A stretch of 39,432 nt of DNA from Azoarcus sp. (GCA_031289095.1 JAITQD010000120.1:1-39432); one strand, 5' to 3'. Positions 8,631-17,760 are shown, counted from the stretch's first letter. Notes: a model not told the origin generated them from the sequence alone. Made by a program: numbers and translations.

Positions 8631-8683
8631 CCAAGGGCGGTAGCCCCTTGGAAATAGCCCCTCGCATTGCCCGAGGCATTTTG
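8631..8683. terminator. Possible bidirectional terminator between draT and draG
   Basis: Two hairpins lie between the convergent genes: CCAAGGG/CCCTTGG (8631-8637 and 8645-8651) and CCTCG/CGAGG (8660-8664 and 8672-8676) followed by CATTTTG. The T-run is short, so this is a weak call. Confidence 0.35.
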
Positions 8684-8692
8684 ACAATAACC

Positions 8693-9631
8693 CTACACCT
8701 GTATTGGCATTGAACCGGCCATCAGTTTTTCGGCCTGTTCGCGGCAGTCTTGTGCGATGACAGGGTTCAAGGCTTTCTGCCAGCGCTCGGGAATGGCCGC
8801 AACGCCGTACCACGCGCCCGCAATTGCGCCGGCAATCGCGCCGGTGGTATCGGCGTCGCCGCCGCGATTGACGACGTCGATCAGGCAGGATTCAAAACTG
8901 TTCGTCGAAAAAAACGCCTGCAAGACGGCCACGAGGGTATCGACGATATAGCCACTTGGGTTTTCCCGCCGCCGTGCCGTCTGCCAGGTGAATTCTGGAT
9001 GTTCGGCGGACAGCGTTTGCGCCTGGGCTTCCAGGTTGGGCCAGGATTGTCCCTGCAAGGCGGCTTGGACGAGCGCGATGACGCAAAGGCCGCCCGCGTC
9101 GGAAAGGGGGTTGTTGTGGGTGACGTGCGCTTGTGCCCTGAAGGCTGCGGCGATGTCGGCCTGGGTCTGCCCCAGCGTGGCGAGCGCCACGGGCAGGGTT
9201 CGCATCACCGCGCCGTTGCCTGCGTCGTGTTCGGCTGGGGGCGCTTCGGCTTCCAGGGTGTTGCGAAAGCGGATCAGGTTTTTCCGCACGGTGTTGCCGA
9301 TGTCGATGGGGCTGGTGCGCATCCAGTTGTCGAAGGCGCGGGCGGCGGAAAGCGCCACGACCTTGCCGCCATCGGCGAGGATGGCTTTCCCCAGGGCGAG
9401 CGACATGGCGGTATCGTCGGTAATTTGTCCGGGTTTCAGGTTGAGCCAGCCGCCGCCCGTGATGTCCTTGTGCACGCCGCCTTCGCGGGCAAAACGGTGG
9501 CGGATTTCATTGGGCGTCAAAAATTCCACCGTCGCGCCCAGCGCATCGCCGATGGCAAGGCCGAGGTATGCGCCCACGCCCCGGCTTTTCAGGTCGGCGG
9601 ATTCAGGTTTCGGGAGAGAAGCATTTTGCAT
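8693..9631 (-). CDS. draG: Dinitrogenase reductase-activating glycohydrolase
   Basis: A protein of 312 residues that removes ADP-ribose from modified NifH and so reactivates nitrogenase. It is a binuclear-metal ADP-ribosylglycohydrolase. The metal-binding T-D-D is seen in GQITDDTAMSLALG near residue 70, and the second set in NRGGDADTTGAIAGAIAGAWYG near residues 255-276. HDAGNGAVMRTLP and HNNPLSDAGG are further family blocks. Length is near the family norm of about 290-310. The start overlaps the end of nifQ by 29 bases, so it belongs to the nifB-nifQ operon and is probably translationally coupled. draT faces it from the other side. Confidence 0.93.
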   Translation of the reverse strand: MQNASLPKPESADLKSRGVGAYLGLAIGDALGATVEFLTPNEIRHRFAREGGVHKDITGGGWLNLKPGQITDDTAMSLALGKAILADGGKVVALSAARAFDNWMRTSPIDIGNTVRKNLIRFRNTLEAEAPPAEHDAGNGAVMRTLPVALATLGQTQADIAAAFRAQAHVTHNNPLSDAGGLCVIALVQAALQGQSWPNLEAQAQTLSAEHPEFTWQTARRRENPSGYIVDTLVAVLQAFFSTNSFESCLIDVVNRGGDADTTGAIAGAIAGAWYGVAAIPERWQKALNPVIAQDCREQAEKLMAGSMPIQV

Positions 9632-10211
9632 AATCCGTACACTCGCTACAGGAAGGCGCGGGGCAGACGTAGATACATTCGCGGGCGCAATAGGTGCGAT
9701 AGAGGAATTTTTTCCATTTCATGTCGCTCACGTTTTGTCGCGCGAAGGCGGGAAAGGCATTGTAGAGGAGACTGGAAAGTTCCTGGCGGTCGGCCAGTCC
9801 CAAGTCGCGCCACAGGTGTTCTTTGCCCGCACAGGCGGTGACGACAATTTTTGCCAGCCAGACTTCCGAGGGAAAACGCCATGCCCGCTCGCCGAGGAGT
9901 AATTCGACCAAATCCGCGCCTTCTGGCAAATTTTCTGCTGCATCGCCGGGCAAGACAAGCGCTGGGCCGTGAAAATAGTCGCGCCAGATCCGGGCGAGTT
10001 CGTTTTTGTGCAAGCCCAGGCCGGCGGGCAACATTCCCGCATTGCAGGCGCGTCCCGCAAAGAGGCTTGCCAGAATCGGGCGATTCGGGTCGTCCCGCAC
10101 AGCGGCGGCGGCCTGCCGCGCCAGCAGTTCATGCTGGATGCGCTGGCGTTGCAGGAGCGCAGGGGGGGGATGGACGGCAAGGGCGTTCGTCATGGGTGAG
10201 GACGTCTTCAT
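9603..10211 (-). CDS. nifQ: NifQ, molybdenum donor for FeMo-cofactor synthesis
   Basis: A protein of 202 residues. NifQ is an iron-sulfur protein that supplies molybdenum to the NifEN/NifH cofactor assembly site. The signature C-x4-C-x2-C-x5-C is complete at the C-terminus (C183, C188, C191, C197), preceded by the typical MKWKKFLYRTYC block. Length fits the family (about 165-200). The start at 10211 has a GGAG-like site just upstream; a Met six codons later is an alternative. It lies 12 bases after the [2Fe-2S] ferredoxin gene and overlaps draG by 29 bases. Confidence 0.92.
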   Translation of the reverse strand: MKTSSPMTNALAVHPPPALLQRQRIQHELLARQAAAAVRDDPNRPILASLFAGRACNAGMLPAGLGLHKNELARIWRDYFHGPALVLPGDAAENLPEGADLVELLLGERAWRFPSEVWLAKIVVTACAGKEHLWRDLGLADRQELSSLLYNAFPAFARQNVSDMKWKKFLYRTYCARECIYVCPAPSCSECTDYAKCFSPET

Positions 10212-10223
10212 GCTCCGCGCTCC

Positions 10224-10511
10224 CTATGCCGGTTTCACCACAATCGCGCCGCCCAACACCTGCGCCTGACAGGCAAGGCGATGGTTCCAGGGGGCGGTGA
10301 GGTCTTTCAATATCTGGTCTTCCAGTACCGAGGGGTCGGAGAGGTTTTCCGCGCCGGAGACGATTTCCACCAGACAGGTGCCGCACTCGCCCTCGCGGCA
10401 GCCGTAGAGAATGTGCGCGCCCGCCTGTTCGGAGACTTCGATCAGGCGGGTTCCGGCGGGGACGGTGATCGTGGTCTGAATATCGGCGAAGGTGACTTGG
10501 GCTTTCGGCAT
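10224..10511 (-). CDS. [2Fe-2S] ferredoxin, nif-associated
   Basis: A protein of 95 residues with the plant/adrenodoxin-type fold. Cluster ligands are C38-x4-C43-x2-C46 in YGCREGECGTC, and C81 in LACQAQV. It probably carries electrons to nitrogenase or to cofactor-maturation enzymes. It starts 20 bases after nifO and ends 12 bases before nifQ, so it is part of the nifB operon. The start MPKAQVTF was chosen because upstream in-frame sequence overlaps nifO and is not ferredoxin-like. Confidence 0.9.
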   Translation of the reverse strand: MPKAQVTFADIQTTITVPAGTRLIEVSEQAGAHILYGCREGECGTCLVEIVSGAENLSDPSVLEDQILKDLTAPWNHRLACQAQVLGGAIVVKPA

Positions 10512-10531
10512 GGCGTGCTCCGTTTCTGGCG

Positions 10532-10990
10532 TCAGTCCGATGAACAGGCGGCAGGGTCGTGTTCGCCATCGGGATGAGGGTGACCGCTGCACCGGTCGTT
10601 GCCCTGACAGCCCAGTTCCGCCGCGCTGGCGGTTTGTCCCGCCAGACCGACCCAGGCATCCACGTCTTCGGGCACAAAGCCGACGACGCGCTTGCCCGCC
10701 GATTCCATCAGAGGACGGCGCACGAGCAGCGGGTTTTCCAGCATCAGGGCAAGGGCGTGCTCTGCGGTGATGGTCTCCGGGTCGATGTAGCCCGCCTTGA
10801 TCTGCGGCGCGGAACGGTTGAACCACTCCGGCACGGGTAGCGGCGCGAGAAAGGCGAGCAGGCGCGCCGGCGTCCAGTCTTCGTCGGGCAGGCTTTTGAC
10901 TTCCAGCGTGTGCCCGGCGGCCAGGAGCAGTTCCTGTTGCCGGGCGTTGCCGCTGCAACCGGGTTTTTCGTAGAAGGTGATATGGCTCAT
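10532..10990 (-). CDS. nifO: NifO, ArsC/Spx-like nitrogenase-associated protein
   Basis: A protein of 152 residues with an ArsC/thioredoxin-like fold. The N-terminus MSHITFYEKPGCSGNARQ carries the redox Cys of the ArsC family, and MLENPLLVRRPLMES is the ArsC substrate-loop block. The whole resembles the nitrogenase-associated ArsC-like family; in Azotobacter NifO affects molybdenum distribution between nitrogenase and nitrate reductase. The C-terminal tail adds three Cys and three His (CQGNDRCSGHPHPDGEHDPAAC), an unusual possible metal site. Its ATG overlaps the stop of the ferredoxin gene (ATGA), indicating coupling. Confidence 0.85.
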   Translation of the reverse strand: MSHITFYEKPGCSGNARQQELLLAAGHTLEVKSLPDEDWTPARLLAFLAPLPVPEWFNRSAPQIKAGYIDPETITAEHALALMLENPLLVRRPLMESAGKRVVGFVPEDVDAWVGLAGQTASAAELGCQGNDRCSGHPHPDGEHDPAACSSD

Positions 10991-11256
10991 GCGGCCTCCT
11001 TGAGCGCCAGCAGTTTTCCAACCGGAATGCCGGTGAGTGAACCCAAAGGATTCAGGGCTTCGCCCAATTCATTGACAATGGCGCATTCGATGGGACAAAT
11101 GGCCGCGCATTGCGCCTCGGCGAATTCACCCGTGCATTCCGTGCATTTGCGGGTGTCGATGGCAAATACCGGGTCGTCCCAGGCAATGGCCGCGTTGGGG
11201 CAAACGTCCACGCAGGCCCAGCAATTGACACAGGTTTCAGTGATGGCAAGCGCCAT
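10987..11256 (-). CDS. fdxN: 2[4Fe-4S] ferredoxin (FdxN-like)
   Basis: A protein of 89 residues with two [4Fe-4S] sites: C9-x2-C12-x2-C15-x3-C19 followed by Pro, and C38-x2-C41-x8-C50-x3-C54 with an extra C58. The long x8 insertion in the second site is typical of nif-linked FdxN-type ferredoxins. It probably gives electrons to NifB (radical SAM) or to NifH. It starts 19 bases after nifB and overlaps nifO by four bases. The symbol is by analogy with the nifB-fdxN pairs of other diazotrophs. Confidence 0.85.
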   Translation of the reverse strand: MALAITETCVNCWACVDVCPNAAIAWDDPVFAIDTRKCTECTGEFAEAQCAAICPIECAIVNELGEALNPLGSLTGIPVGKLLALKEAA

Positions 11257-11275
11257 GATTTTTCTCCCTTCTGTT

Positions 11276-12808
11276 TCAGGCGCGTTTTTGTCCGGCGGCA
11301 GGTTCCGCGAGCTTGCCCGCAGCGGCCATTTCCCGATACACCGCCATGACGGCATCCTCAATGGATTCCATCGCGTGTTCGCCGTTCGGTTGAATGCCCG
11401 CCGCTTCCAGCCGGCTCCACGGCTCGAAACCGATCCGGGCGCATAGCACCGCTTCGCAGCCGGAAAGCGCGGCCAGAGTGCGCGCCAGCGTGTTTTCGGC
11501 GGACTGCCCGTCTTCGCTTTCGTCACCGCAAGTTTCATTGCCGACGCAATACAGTTCCGTCTTGCGATGTCCGACAAACCGCGCGCCACGTTCCGACGCC
11601 TCATACACCAGAAACTCGCGGGCATGGCCGAAGTGCTGGTTGATAAGGTTTTGACCAGTGGAAGCGACCGCCATCAGCACCGGACGAAGTGCGAAAGCGC
11701 GGGATTCAGCCAGATGCGCGGCGGCGTTTGCCACCCCAACGGGGACGGCTTGCGGCAGCCGTCCGGCTTTCCGTTTTTCCTCCAGTTGTAGAAGGATGTC
11801 GTCATGGACAGTCTTCCGCCTGGTCATGGCAGCGGCGTAGTCGATGTCGAGCGCGTCGAGTTTATCGAGCGTGAATTCCGCGCCCCGGTCTTCGCCCAAC
11901 ATGCCCACAGCGTCGGCGCGGCACTGGCGGCAATGACGCATCATCGCCATGTCACCGGCGCATTCGTCCTGCAAGGCTTGCAGTTCATCCGCTGTTGGGC
12001 TGCGTTGTTCCATGATGCCGTAGTACGTACCGTGCCCGGCCTCGGCGATCAGGGGCATCACATTGTGCAAAAACGCGCCCTTGGCTTTTACGGTTCTGGA
12101 AAGCTCTTTAAGGTGAATGTCATTGACGCCGGGAATCAGCACCGAATTCACCTTGACCAGAATGCCGCGTTCCACCAGCATTTCCAGCCCCTTTTGCTGC
12201 TGTTCGATAAGGATGGCCGCGCCCGCCTCGCCGCGAATGCGCCGATGGTTCCAGAAAATCCACGGATAAATCCGCGCGCCGATTTCCGGATCGAGGCAGT
12301 TGATGGTGATCGTTACGTGGTCGATGTTGTGGCGGGCGATTTCATCCGCGTAACGCGGCAGATTGAGGCCATTGGTAGAGACGCACAATTTGATGTCCGG
12401 CGCTTTTTCGGAAAGCTGGCGAAAGGTCTCGAAAGTGCGTTCCGGGTTGGCGAGCGGGTCGCCCGGCCCGGCGATGCCAAGCACCGTCATCTGCGGAATG
12501 GCCGCCGCCACCGCCAGCACTTTCTTTATCGCCTGATCCGGCGTCAACAGTTCGGAAACCACGCCGGGACGCGACTCATTGGCGCAATCGTACTTACGGT
12601 TGCAATAATTGCATTGGATATTACAGGCGGGCGCGACGGCGACATGCATCCGGGCGAAATAATGATGCGCCTCTTCCGAATAGCACGGATGATCCTGCAC
12701 CCGGGCGCGAATGTGATCGGGTAAATGCGCCAGCGCTGAACCGTAATTGCCGGAAGAACAGGGTATGCCGGAGGCGGAAGGCGCATTGCTGATGATGGGC
12801 AAATCCAT
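11276..12808 (-). CDS. nifB: NifB, radical-SAM FeMo-cofactor precursor synthase
   Basis: A protein of 510 residues that makes NifB-co, the 8Fe-9S-C core of FeMo-cofactor. The radical-SAM motif C62-x3-C66-x2-C69 lies in ACNIQCNYCNRKYDC, and the GIAGPGDPLAN block (SAM contact) follows. The C-terminal 130 residues form a NifX/NafY-like cofactor-binding domain starting VLMAVASTGQNLINQHFGHAREF. Length is typical for the two-domain form. The start at 12808 has AAGGAG nine bases upstream (12818-12823); an in-frame TTG at 12902 lies upstream of the promoter and is rejected. It heads the minus-strand operon nifB-fdxN-nifO-fdx-nifQ-draG. Confidence 0.96.
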   Translation of the reverse strand: MDLPIISNAPSASGIPCSSGNYGSALAHLPDHIRARVQDHPCYSEEAHHYFARMHVAVAPACNIQCNYCNRKYDCANESRPGVVSELLTPDQAIKKVLAVAAAIPQMTVLGIAGPGDPLANPERTFETFRQLSEKAPDIKLCVSTNGLNLPRYADEIARHNIDHVTITINCLDPEIGARIYPWIFWNHRRIRGEAGAAILIEQQQKGLEMLVERGILVKVNSVLIPGVNDIHLKELSRTVKAKGAFLHNVMPLIAEAGHGTYYGIMEQRSPTADELQALQDECAGDMAMMRHCRQCRADAVGMLGEDRGAEFTLDKLDALDIDYAAAMTRRKTVHDDILLQLEEKRKAGRLPQAVPVGVANAAAHLAESRAFALRPVLMAVASTGQNLINQHFGHAREFLVYEASERGARFVGHRKTELYCVGNETCGDESEDGQSAENTLARTLAALSGCEAVLCARIGFEPWSRLEAAGIQPNGEHAMESIEDAVMAVYREMAAAGKLAEPAAGQKRA

Positions 12809-12845
12809 GAGCCATGGCTCCTTGATATATCGTCCCCCGCCCTTC

Positions 12846-12861
12846 AGCAATCGTTGTGCCA
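12846..12861 (-). promoter_or_regulatory. Sigma-54 promoter of nifB
   Basis: On the minus strand the sequence reads TGGCACAACGATTGCT, a full match to the -24/-12 consensus. It ends 37 bases before the nifB start codon, leaving a short leader with a good ribosome site. Confidence 0.88.
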
Positions 12862-12933
12862 GGAAAATTAATTCTTTCCAAACAATGACATAGCCTTTAT
12901 ACAAACAGAATTTTCAGATGCAAACAGCCCGCT

Positions 12934-12949
12934 TGTCGGGAAGTCGACA
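12934..12949. promoter_or_regulatory. NifA-type upstream activator sequence shared by nifB and nifH
   Basis: TGT-N10-ACA: TGTCGGGAAGTCGACA. The site is extended to 7-bp inverted arms, CTTGTCG (12933-12939) and CGACAAG around GGAAGT. It lies about 75-90 bases from the nifB -24 element and about 110-125 from that of nifH, and it is the only such site between the two genes. Confidence 0.8.
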
Positions 12950-12957
12950 AGGCGGCC

Positions 12958-12981
12958 CGACAAAGCGCAGTGGCTTTGTCG
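12958..12981. promoter_or_regulatory. Inverted repeat of unknown role in the nifB-nifH region
   Basis: Perfect 9-bp arms CGACAAAGC (12958-12966) and GCTTTGTCG (12973-12981) separated by six bases (GCAGTG). The CGACAA/TTGTCG core and the 6-base spacer are the same as in the neighbouring activator site, but in the opposite order. It could bind a regulator or form a hairpin; there is no T-run. Confidence 0.5.
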
Positions 12982-13029
12982 CATTCCTGTGGGCAATAAA
13001 AAGCTCACGTTTTAATAAAAATATTTATA

Positions 13030-13042
13030 AATCAATGCCTTA
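13030..13042 (+). promoter_or_regulatory. IHF binding site upstream of nifH
   Basis: AATCAATGCCTTA fits the IHF consensus WATCAANNNNTTR completely and is preceded by an AT-rich stretch (13008-13030). It lies between the activator site and the -24 element, where IHF bends DNA to bring NifA to sigma-54 polymerase in other diazotrophs. Confidence 0.75.
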
Positions 13043-13059
13043 TGAGACGTCATTCAGGT

Positions 13060-13075
13060 TGGCACAGTTCGTGCG
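13060..13075 (+). promoter_or_regulatory. Sigma-54 promoter of nifHDKT
   Basis: TGGCACAGTTCGTGCG: the -24 half is perfect, and the -12 half has GTGC instead of TTGC with correct spacing. It ends 62 bases before the nifH start codon. Confidence 0.85.
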
Positions 13076-13119
13076 ATGGATGTGGGGCGAAGTTTGTATT
13101 TCCCGCAACATCCGGCTGA

Positions 13120-14040
<921 letters not shown>

Positions 14041-14074
14041 GTTTGCCGCACCCCGATGATCCATTATGGCGTCT

Positions 14075-14090
14075 GACGCGAATAAGCGTC
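14075..14090 (+). other. Hairpin between nifH and nifD
   Basis: A 5-bp stem GACGC/GCGTC with a GAATAA loop in the 68-base nifH-nifD gap, without a T-run. Intercistronic hairpins behind nifH are thought to stabilise nifH mRNA in other diazotrophs; that role here is inference. Confidence 0.4.
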
Positions 14091-14108
14091 GGCGCGAAAG
14101 GAAAAATT

Positions 14109-15581
14109 ATGCCTGCGCTCACCCGCGAAGAAACCGAGGCCCTCATTGCCGAAGTACTGGAGGTCTATCCCGACAAGGCCAAGAAAGACCGGGCCAAGCA
14201 CCTGATGGTCAACGACAAGACGTTGGAGTCGTCGAAAAAGTGCATTACCTCCAACCGCAAATCCCTGCCGGGCGTGATGACCATGCGCGGCTGCGCCTAC
14301 GCCGGTTCCAAGGGCGTGGTCTGGGGGCCGATCAAGGACATGATCTCCATCTCGCACGGCCCCATCGGATGCGGTCAGTATGCCCGCGCCGGACGGCGCA
14401 ATTATTACGTCGGCACCACCGGTGTCGATGCGTTCTGTGAAATCAATTTCACCTCAGACTTTCAGGAAAAGGACATCGTATTTGGAGGAGACAAAAAGCT
14501 CGCCAAGCTGATTACGGAAATCGAAACACTGTTTCCGCTCAACAAGGGCATTTCGGTGCAGTCCGAATGCCCTGTCGGTCTGATAGGCGACGATATAGAA
14601 GCCGTTTCAAAGAAAGCGGCGGTAGAAATCGGCAAGCCCGTGGTGCCGGTGCGCTGCGAAGGGTTCCGTGGCGTGTCGCAATCGCTTGGCCACCACATCG
14701 CCAACGATTCGGTGCGCGACTGGATTCTTTCCAACCGCGACGGTCAGCCGTTCGAGAAAACGCCTTACGATGTGGCGATTCTCGGCGACTACAACATCGG
14801 CGGCGACGCCTGGGCTTCGCGCATCCTGCTCGAAGAAATGGGGCTGCGCGTGGTGGCGCAATGGTCGGGCGACGGCACCTTGGCGGAGATGGAAAACACG
14901 CCGAACGTCAAGCTCAACCTGCTCCATTGCTACCGTTCGATGAACTACATCAGCCGCCATATGGAGGAGAAATACGGCATTCCCTGGCTGGAATATAACT
15001 TTTTTGGCCCCACCAAGATCAAGGAATCCCTGCGTAAGATCGCCTCGTTCTTCGACGACAAAATCAAGGAAGGCGCGGAGCGCGTCATCGAGAAATACAC
15101 GCCGATGATGGAAGCGGTGATCGCCAAATACCGTCCGCGTCTCGAAGGCAAAAAAGTGATGCTCTATGTCGGCGGCCTGCGTCCGCGTCACGTCGTGGGT
15201 GCGTATGAAGACCTGGGAATGGAAGTGGTCGGTACGGGCTATGAATTCGCCCATAACGACGACTATGACCGCACCATCAAGGATTTGGGCGACGCCACGC
15301 TGATTTACGACGATGTGACCGGCTACGAATTCGAGCAATTCGTGGAAGCCATGAAGCCCGATCTGATCGGTTCCGGCATCAAGGAAAAATACGTCTTTCA
15401 CAAGATGGGCATTCCATTCCGGCAACTGCACTCCTGGGATTATTCCGGCCCATATCACGGCGTCGACGGGTTTGCCGTCTTCGCCCGCGACATGGACATG
15501 ACGCTCAATAACCCCTGCTGGCAAAAGCTGACGCCGCCCTGGCTGGAAAAACACGAAGAAGCCGAAAAAGACGCCGCTTGA
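14109..15581 (+). CDS. nifD: Nitrogenase molybdenum-iron protein alpha chain
   Basis: A protein of 490 residues; with NifK it forms the alpha2beta2 dinitrogenase that reduces N2 at FeMo-cofactor. The P-cluster ligands C62, C88 and C154 match the Azotobacter numbering exactly ([29 protein letters not shown]). The cofactor Cys is in [11 protein letters not shown] and the cofactor His in [17 protein letters not shown]. The 84[10 protein letters not shown] and 14[10 protein letters not shown] blocks mark the molybdenum type rather than the vanadium or iron-only form. The start at 14109 has AAAGGA upstream. It lies 68 bases after nifH. Confidence 0.99.
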   Translation: MPALTREETEALIAEVLEVYPDKAKKDRAKHLMVNDKTLESSKKCITSNRKSLPGVMTMRGCAYAGSKGVVWGPIKDMISISHGPIGCGQYARAGRRNYYVGTTGVDAFCEINFTSDFQEKDIVFGGDKKLAKLITEIETLFPLNKGISVQSECPVGLIGDDIEAVSKKAAVEIGKPVVPVRCEGFRGVSQSLGHHIANDSVRDWILSNRDGQPFEKTPYDVAILGDYNIGGDAWASRILLEEMGLRVVAQWSGDGTLAEMENTPNVKLNLLHCYRSMNYISRHMEEKYGIPWLEYNFFGPTKIKESLRKIASFFDDKIKEGAERVIEKYTPMMEAVIAKYRPRLEGKKVMLYVGGLRPRHVVGAYEDLGMEVVGTGYEFAHNDDYDRTIKDLGDATLIYDDVTGYEFEQFVEAMKPDLIGSGIKEKYVFHKMGIPFRQLHSWDYSGPYHGVDGFAVFARDMDMTLNNPCWQKLTPPWLEKHEEAEKDAA

Positions 15582-15648
15582 CGATGGCCAGTTTTTTGCA
15601 AACTTTCGCGCGTGTCCACAGATAGCTGGCGCGGCAAAGGAGATCACC

Positions 15649-17217
15649 ATGCAGGACGTAGAGCGCATCAAACCCTGTTACCCGCTGTTTTGCAATGACG
15701 ATTACAAGGTAACGCTCAAGCACAAGCGCGAGCAGTTCGAGGAAAACCCCGGCGCCGACAAGGTGGCGGAAACCTTTGCCTGGACGACCTCGCTGGAATA
15801 CCAGGAACTCAACTTCAAACGCGAAGCCCTGACGATCAACCCGGCCAAGGCGTGCCAGCCGCTCGGTGCCGCACTCTGCGGCCTGGGTTTTCACAAAAGC
15901 CTTGTCTATATCCACGGATCACAAGGTTGCGTCGCGTATTTCCGCACCTATTTCAATCGCCACTTCAAGGAACCGATTGCCTTCATCGCCGATTCCATGA
16001 CCGAAGACGCGGCGGTATTCGGTGGGCAAAAGAACGTCCATGAAGGGCTGGCGAACGCCTCCCGCCTCTATGGCGCGGAAATGATCACCATGTCGACCAC
16101 CTGTATTGCGGAAGTCATTGGCGACGACCTGAACGCCTTCATCAACAACGCCAAGAGCGAAGGCAATCTGGACAAGGATTTTCCGGTGCCTTACGCACAC
16201 ACGCCGTCCTTTGTCGGTTCGCATGTCACCGGCTGGGACAACATGGAAGAAGGCATCCTGCGCTATTTCACCCTGAATGAAATGGAAGGCAAGAAGCCGG
16301 GTTCCAATGGCAAAATCAACATCGTTCCCGGTTTCGAGACTTATCTCGGCAATTATCGCGTCATCAAGCGGATGTTGAAGGAAATGGAGGTGGATTACAC
16401 CGTCCTCTGCGACCCGGAAGAAATCCTGGATACGCCTGCCGATGGCGAATTCCGCATGTACGCGGGCGGCACCACCATTCCCGAAATCAAGGACGCCCCC
16501 AACGCCATCACCACCTTCCTCCTTCAACCGCAAACCCTGGAAAAAACCCGGAAGTTCGTGGAAGGCACCTGGAATCAGGAAGTGCCCAAAATCACCATTC
16601 CAATGGGGGTTTCCGGCACCGATGAATTCCTGATGGCGGTTTCGCAGGTCACCGGCAAGCCGATTCCCGACTCGCTCGCCACGGAACGCGGTCGGCTGGT
16701 TGACATGATGACCGACTCGCACGCCTGGCTGCACGGCAAGAAAATGGCGATCTACGGCGACCCTGATTTTGTCTATGGCATGGTCGCGTTCATGCTGGAA
16801 CTGGGCATCGAGCCGACGCACATCGTCTGCAACAACGGCTCGAAGCGTTGGGCGAAGACGATGGACAAACTCCTTGCCAGCTCGCCCTATGGCGCGCAGG
16901 CCAAGACCTATCCCGGTTGCGACCTCTGGCATTTGCGCAGCCTGTGCTTCACCGACAAACCGGACTTCCTCATCGGCAACAGCTACGGCAAATTTATTCA
17001 GCGCGACACGCTCCACAAGGGCAAGGAATTCGAGGTGCCGCTGATTCGCATCGGCTTCCCGATCTTCGACCGCCATCACCTGCATCGCATGACCACCCTG
17101 GGCTATGAGGGCGCGATGACCATTCTCACCACCCTGGTCAATGCCGTGCTGGAGCGCCTCGACGACGAAACCCGTCAGATGGGCGTCACCGACTACAACC
17201 ACGATCTGGTGCGCTGA
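15649..17217 (+). CDS. nifK: Nitrogenase molybdenum-iron protein beta chain
   Basis: A protein of 522 residues, the partner of NifD. The P-cluster ligands are C69 (AKACQPLGA), C94 (GSQGCVAYFRTYFNRHFKEP) and C152 (STTCIAEVIGDD). The long N-terminal extension (about 45 residues before TSLEYQELNF) that wraps around NifD is present, as in Azotobacter-type NifK. It has an AAAGGAG ribosome site just upstream of 15649 and sits 67 bases after nifD. Confidence 0.99.
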   Translation: MQDVERIKPCYPLFCNDDYKVTLKHKREQFEENPGADKVAETFAWTTSLEYQELNFKREALTINPAKACQPLGAALCGLGFHKSLVYIHGSQGCVAYFRTYFNRHFKEPIAFIADSMTEDAAVFGGQKNVHEGLANASRLYGAEMITMSTTCIAEVIGDDLNAFINNAKSEGNLDKDFPVPYAHTPSFVGSHVTGWDNMEEGILRYFTLNEMEGKKPGSNGKINIVPGFETYLGNYRVIKRMLKEMEVDYTVLCDPEEILDTPADGEFRMYAGGTTIPEIKDAPNAITTFLLQPQTLEKTRKFVEGTWNQEVPKITIPMGVSGTDEFLMAVSQVTGKPIPDSLATERGRLVDMMTDSHAWLHGKKMAIYGDPDFVYGMVAFMLELGIEPTHIVCNNGSKRWAKTMDKLLASSPYGAQAKTYPGCDLWHLRSLCFTDKPDFLIGNSYGKFIQRDTLHKGKEFEVPLIRIGFPIFDRHHLHRMTTLGYEGAMTILTTLVNAVLERLDDETRQMGVTDYNHDLVR

Positions 17218-17236
17218 TATTGGATGAATGACAGGA

Positions 17237-17264
17237 GACGGGAAGCGGCATCATGCTTTCCCGT
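17237..17264 (+). other. Hairpin between nifK and nifT
   Basis: GACGGGAAGC and GCTTTCCCGT form a nearly perfect stem with one bulge around an 8-base loop, followed by TTTCC. The T-run is too short for a full terminator. It could lower read-through from nifHDK into nifT and ferredoxin, or protect the nifHDK message. Confidence 0.5.
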
Positions 17265-17296
17265 TTTCCGGTATTCGCCCTTCGGAAGGAAACATC

Positions 17297-17524
17297 ATGG
17301 CCAATATCATGATTCGTGAAAAAGCGTCGGGCGGGCTGGTGTTTTATCTACCCAAGCGCGACCTGGAAGCCGACATCCAGTCGATTGAATTCGATACCCC
17401 GGAAAAATGGGGCGGGGAATTGAAACTGGAAAACGGCGGCAGCTATTTCGTCGACCCCATTCCAAAACCGGCCCGCCTGCCAGTTTCGGTACGCGCCAGG
17501 CGTTTGGGCGCGGCGGAAGACTGA
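17297..17524 (+). CDS. nifT: NifT/FixU family protein
   Basis: A protein of 75 residues of the small NifT/FixU family, which follows nifK in most diazotrophs and whose function is not settled. The family pattern is seen in MIREKASGGLVFYLPKRDLEADI and WGGELKLENGGSYFVDP. GGAAGGA at 17284-17290 decides the start; an earlier in-frame ATG (17228) would read through the hairpin. It lies in the nifHDK operon, 79 bases after nifK. Confidence 0.93.
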   Translation: MANIMIREKASGGLVFYLPKRDLEADIQSIEFDTPEKWGGELKLENGGSYFVDPIPKPARLPVSVRARRLGAAED

Positions 17525-17548
17525 ACCGACAAGCGAAAGGAATTCATC

Positions 17549-17737
17549 ATGTCTGTCACCATCAATGTAGATGACTGTACCCGCTGCGACGACTGCATTC
17601 CGGTCTGTCCCACCAAATCAATCAGCATCAAAAAAGGCAATCTCGTGGTCAATGCCGACACCTGCACCGAATGCGAAGATCAGGATTCGCCCAAGTGCAT
17701 GGATGTCTGCCCATCGGGCAGCATTACTTATGCCTGA
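17549..17737 (+). CDS. 2[4Fe-4S] ferredoxin of the nifHDKT operon
   Basis: A protein of 62 residues with two cluster sites: C10-x2-C13-x2-C16-x3-C20-P and C39-x2-C42-x7-C50-x3-C54-P. The layout is that of low-potential bacterial ferredoxins linked to nif genes, a likely direct electron donor to NifH. GAAAGGAA precedes the start. It is the last gene of the nifHDKT unit; no clear terminator follows. Confidence 0.9.
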   Translation: MSVTINVDDCTRCDDCIPVCPTKSISIKKGNLVVNADTCTECEDQDSPKCMDVCPSGSITYA

Positions 17738-17760
17738 TGTGTGCCTGAAACCGCGCCGCG

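Noticed and set aside
8750-9902. Plus-strand frames opposite draG
   Set aside because: draG is unmistakable on the minus strand; the opposite frames show no family pattern.
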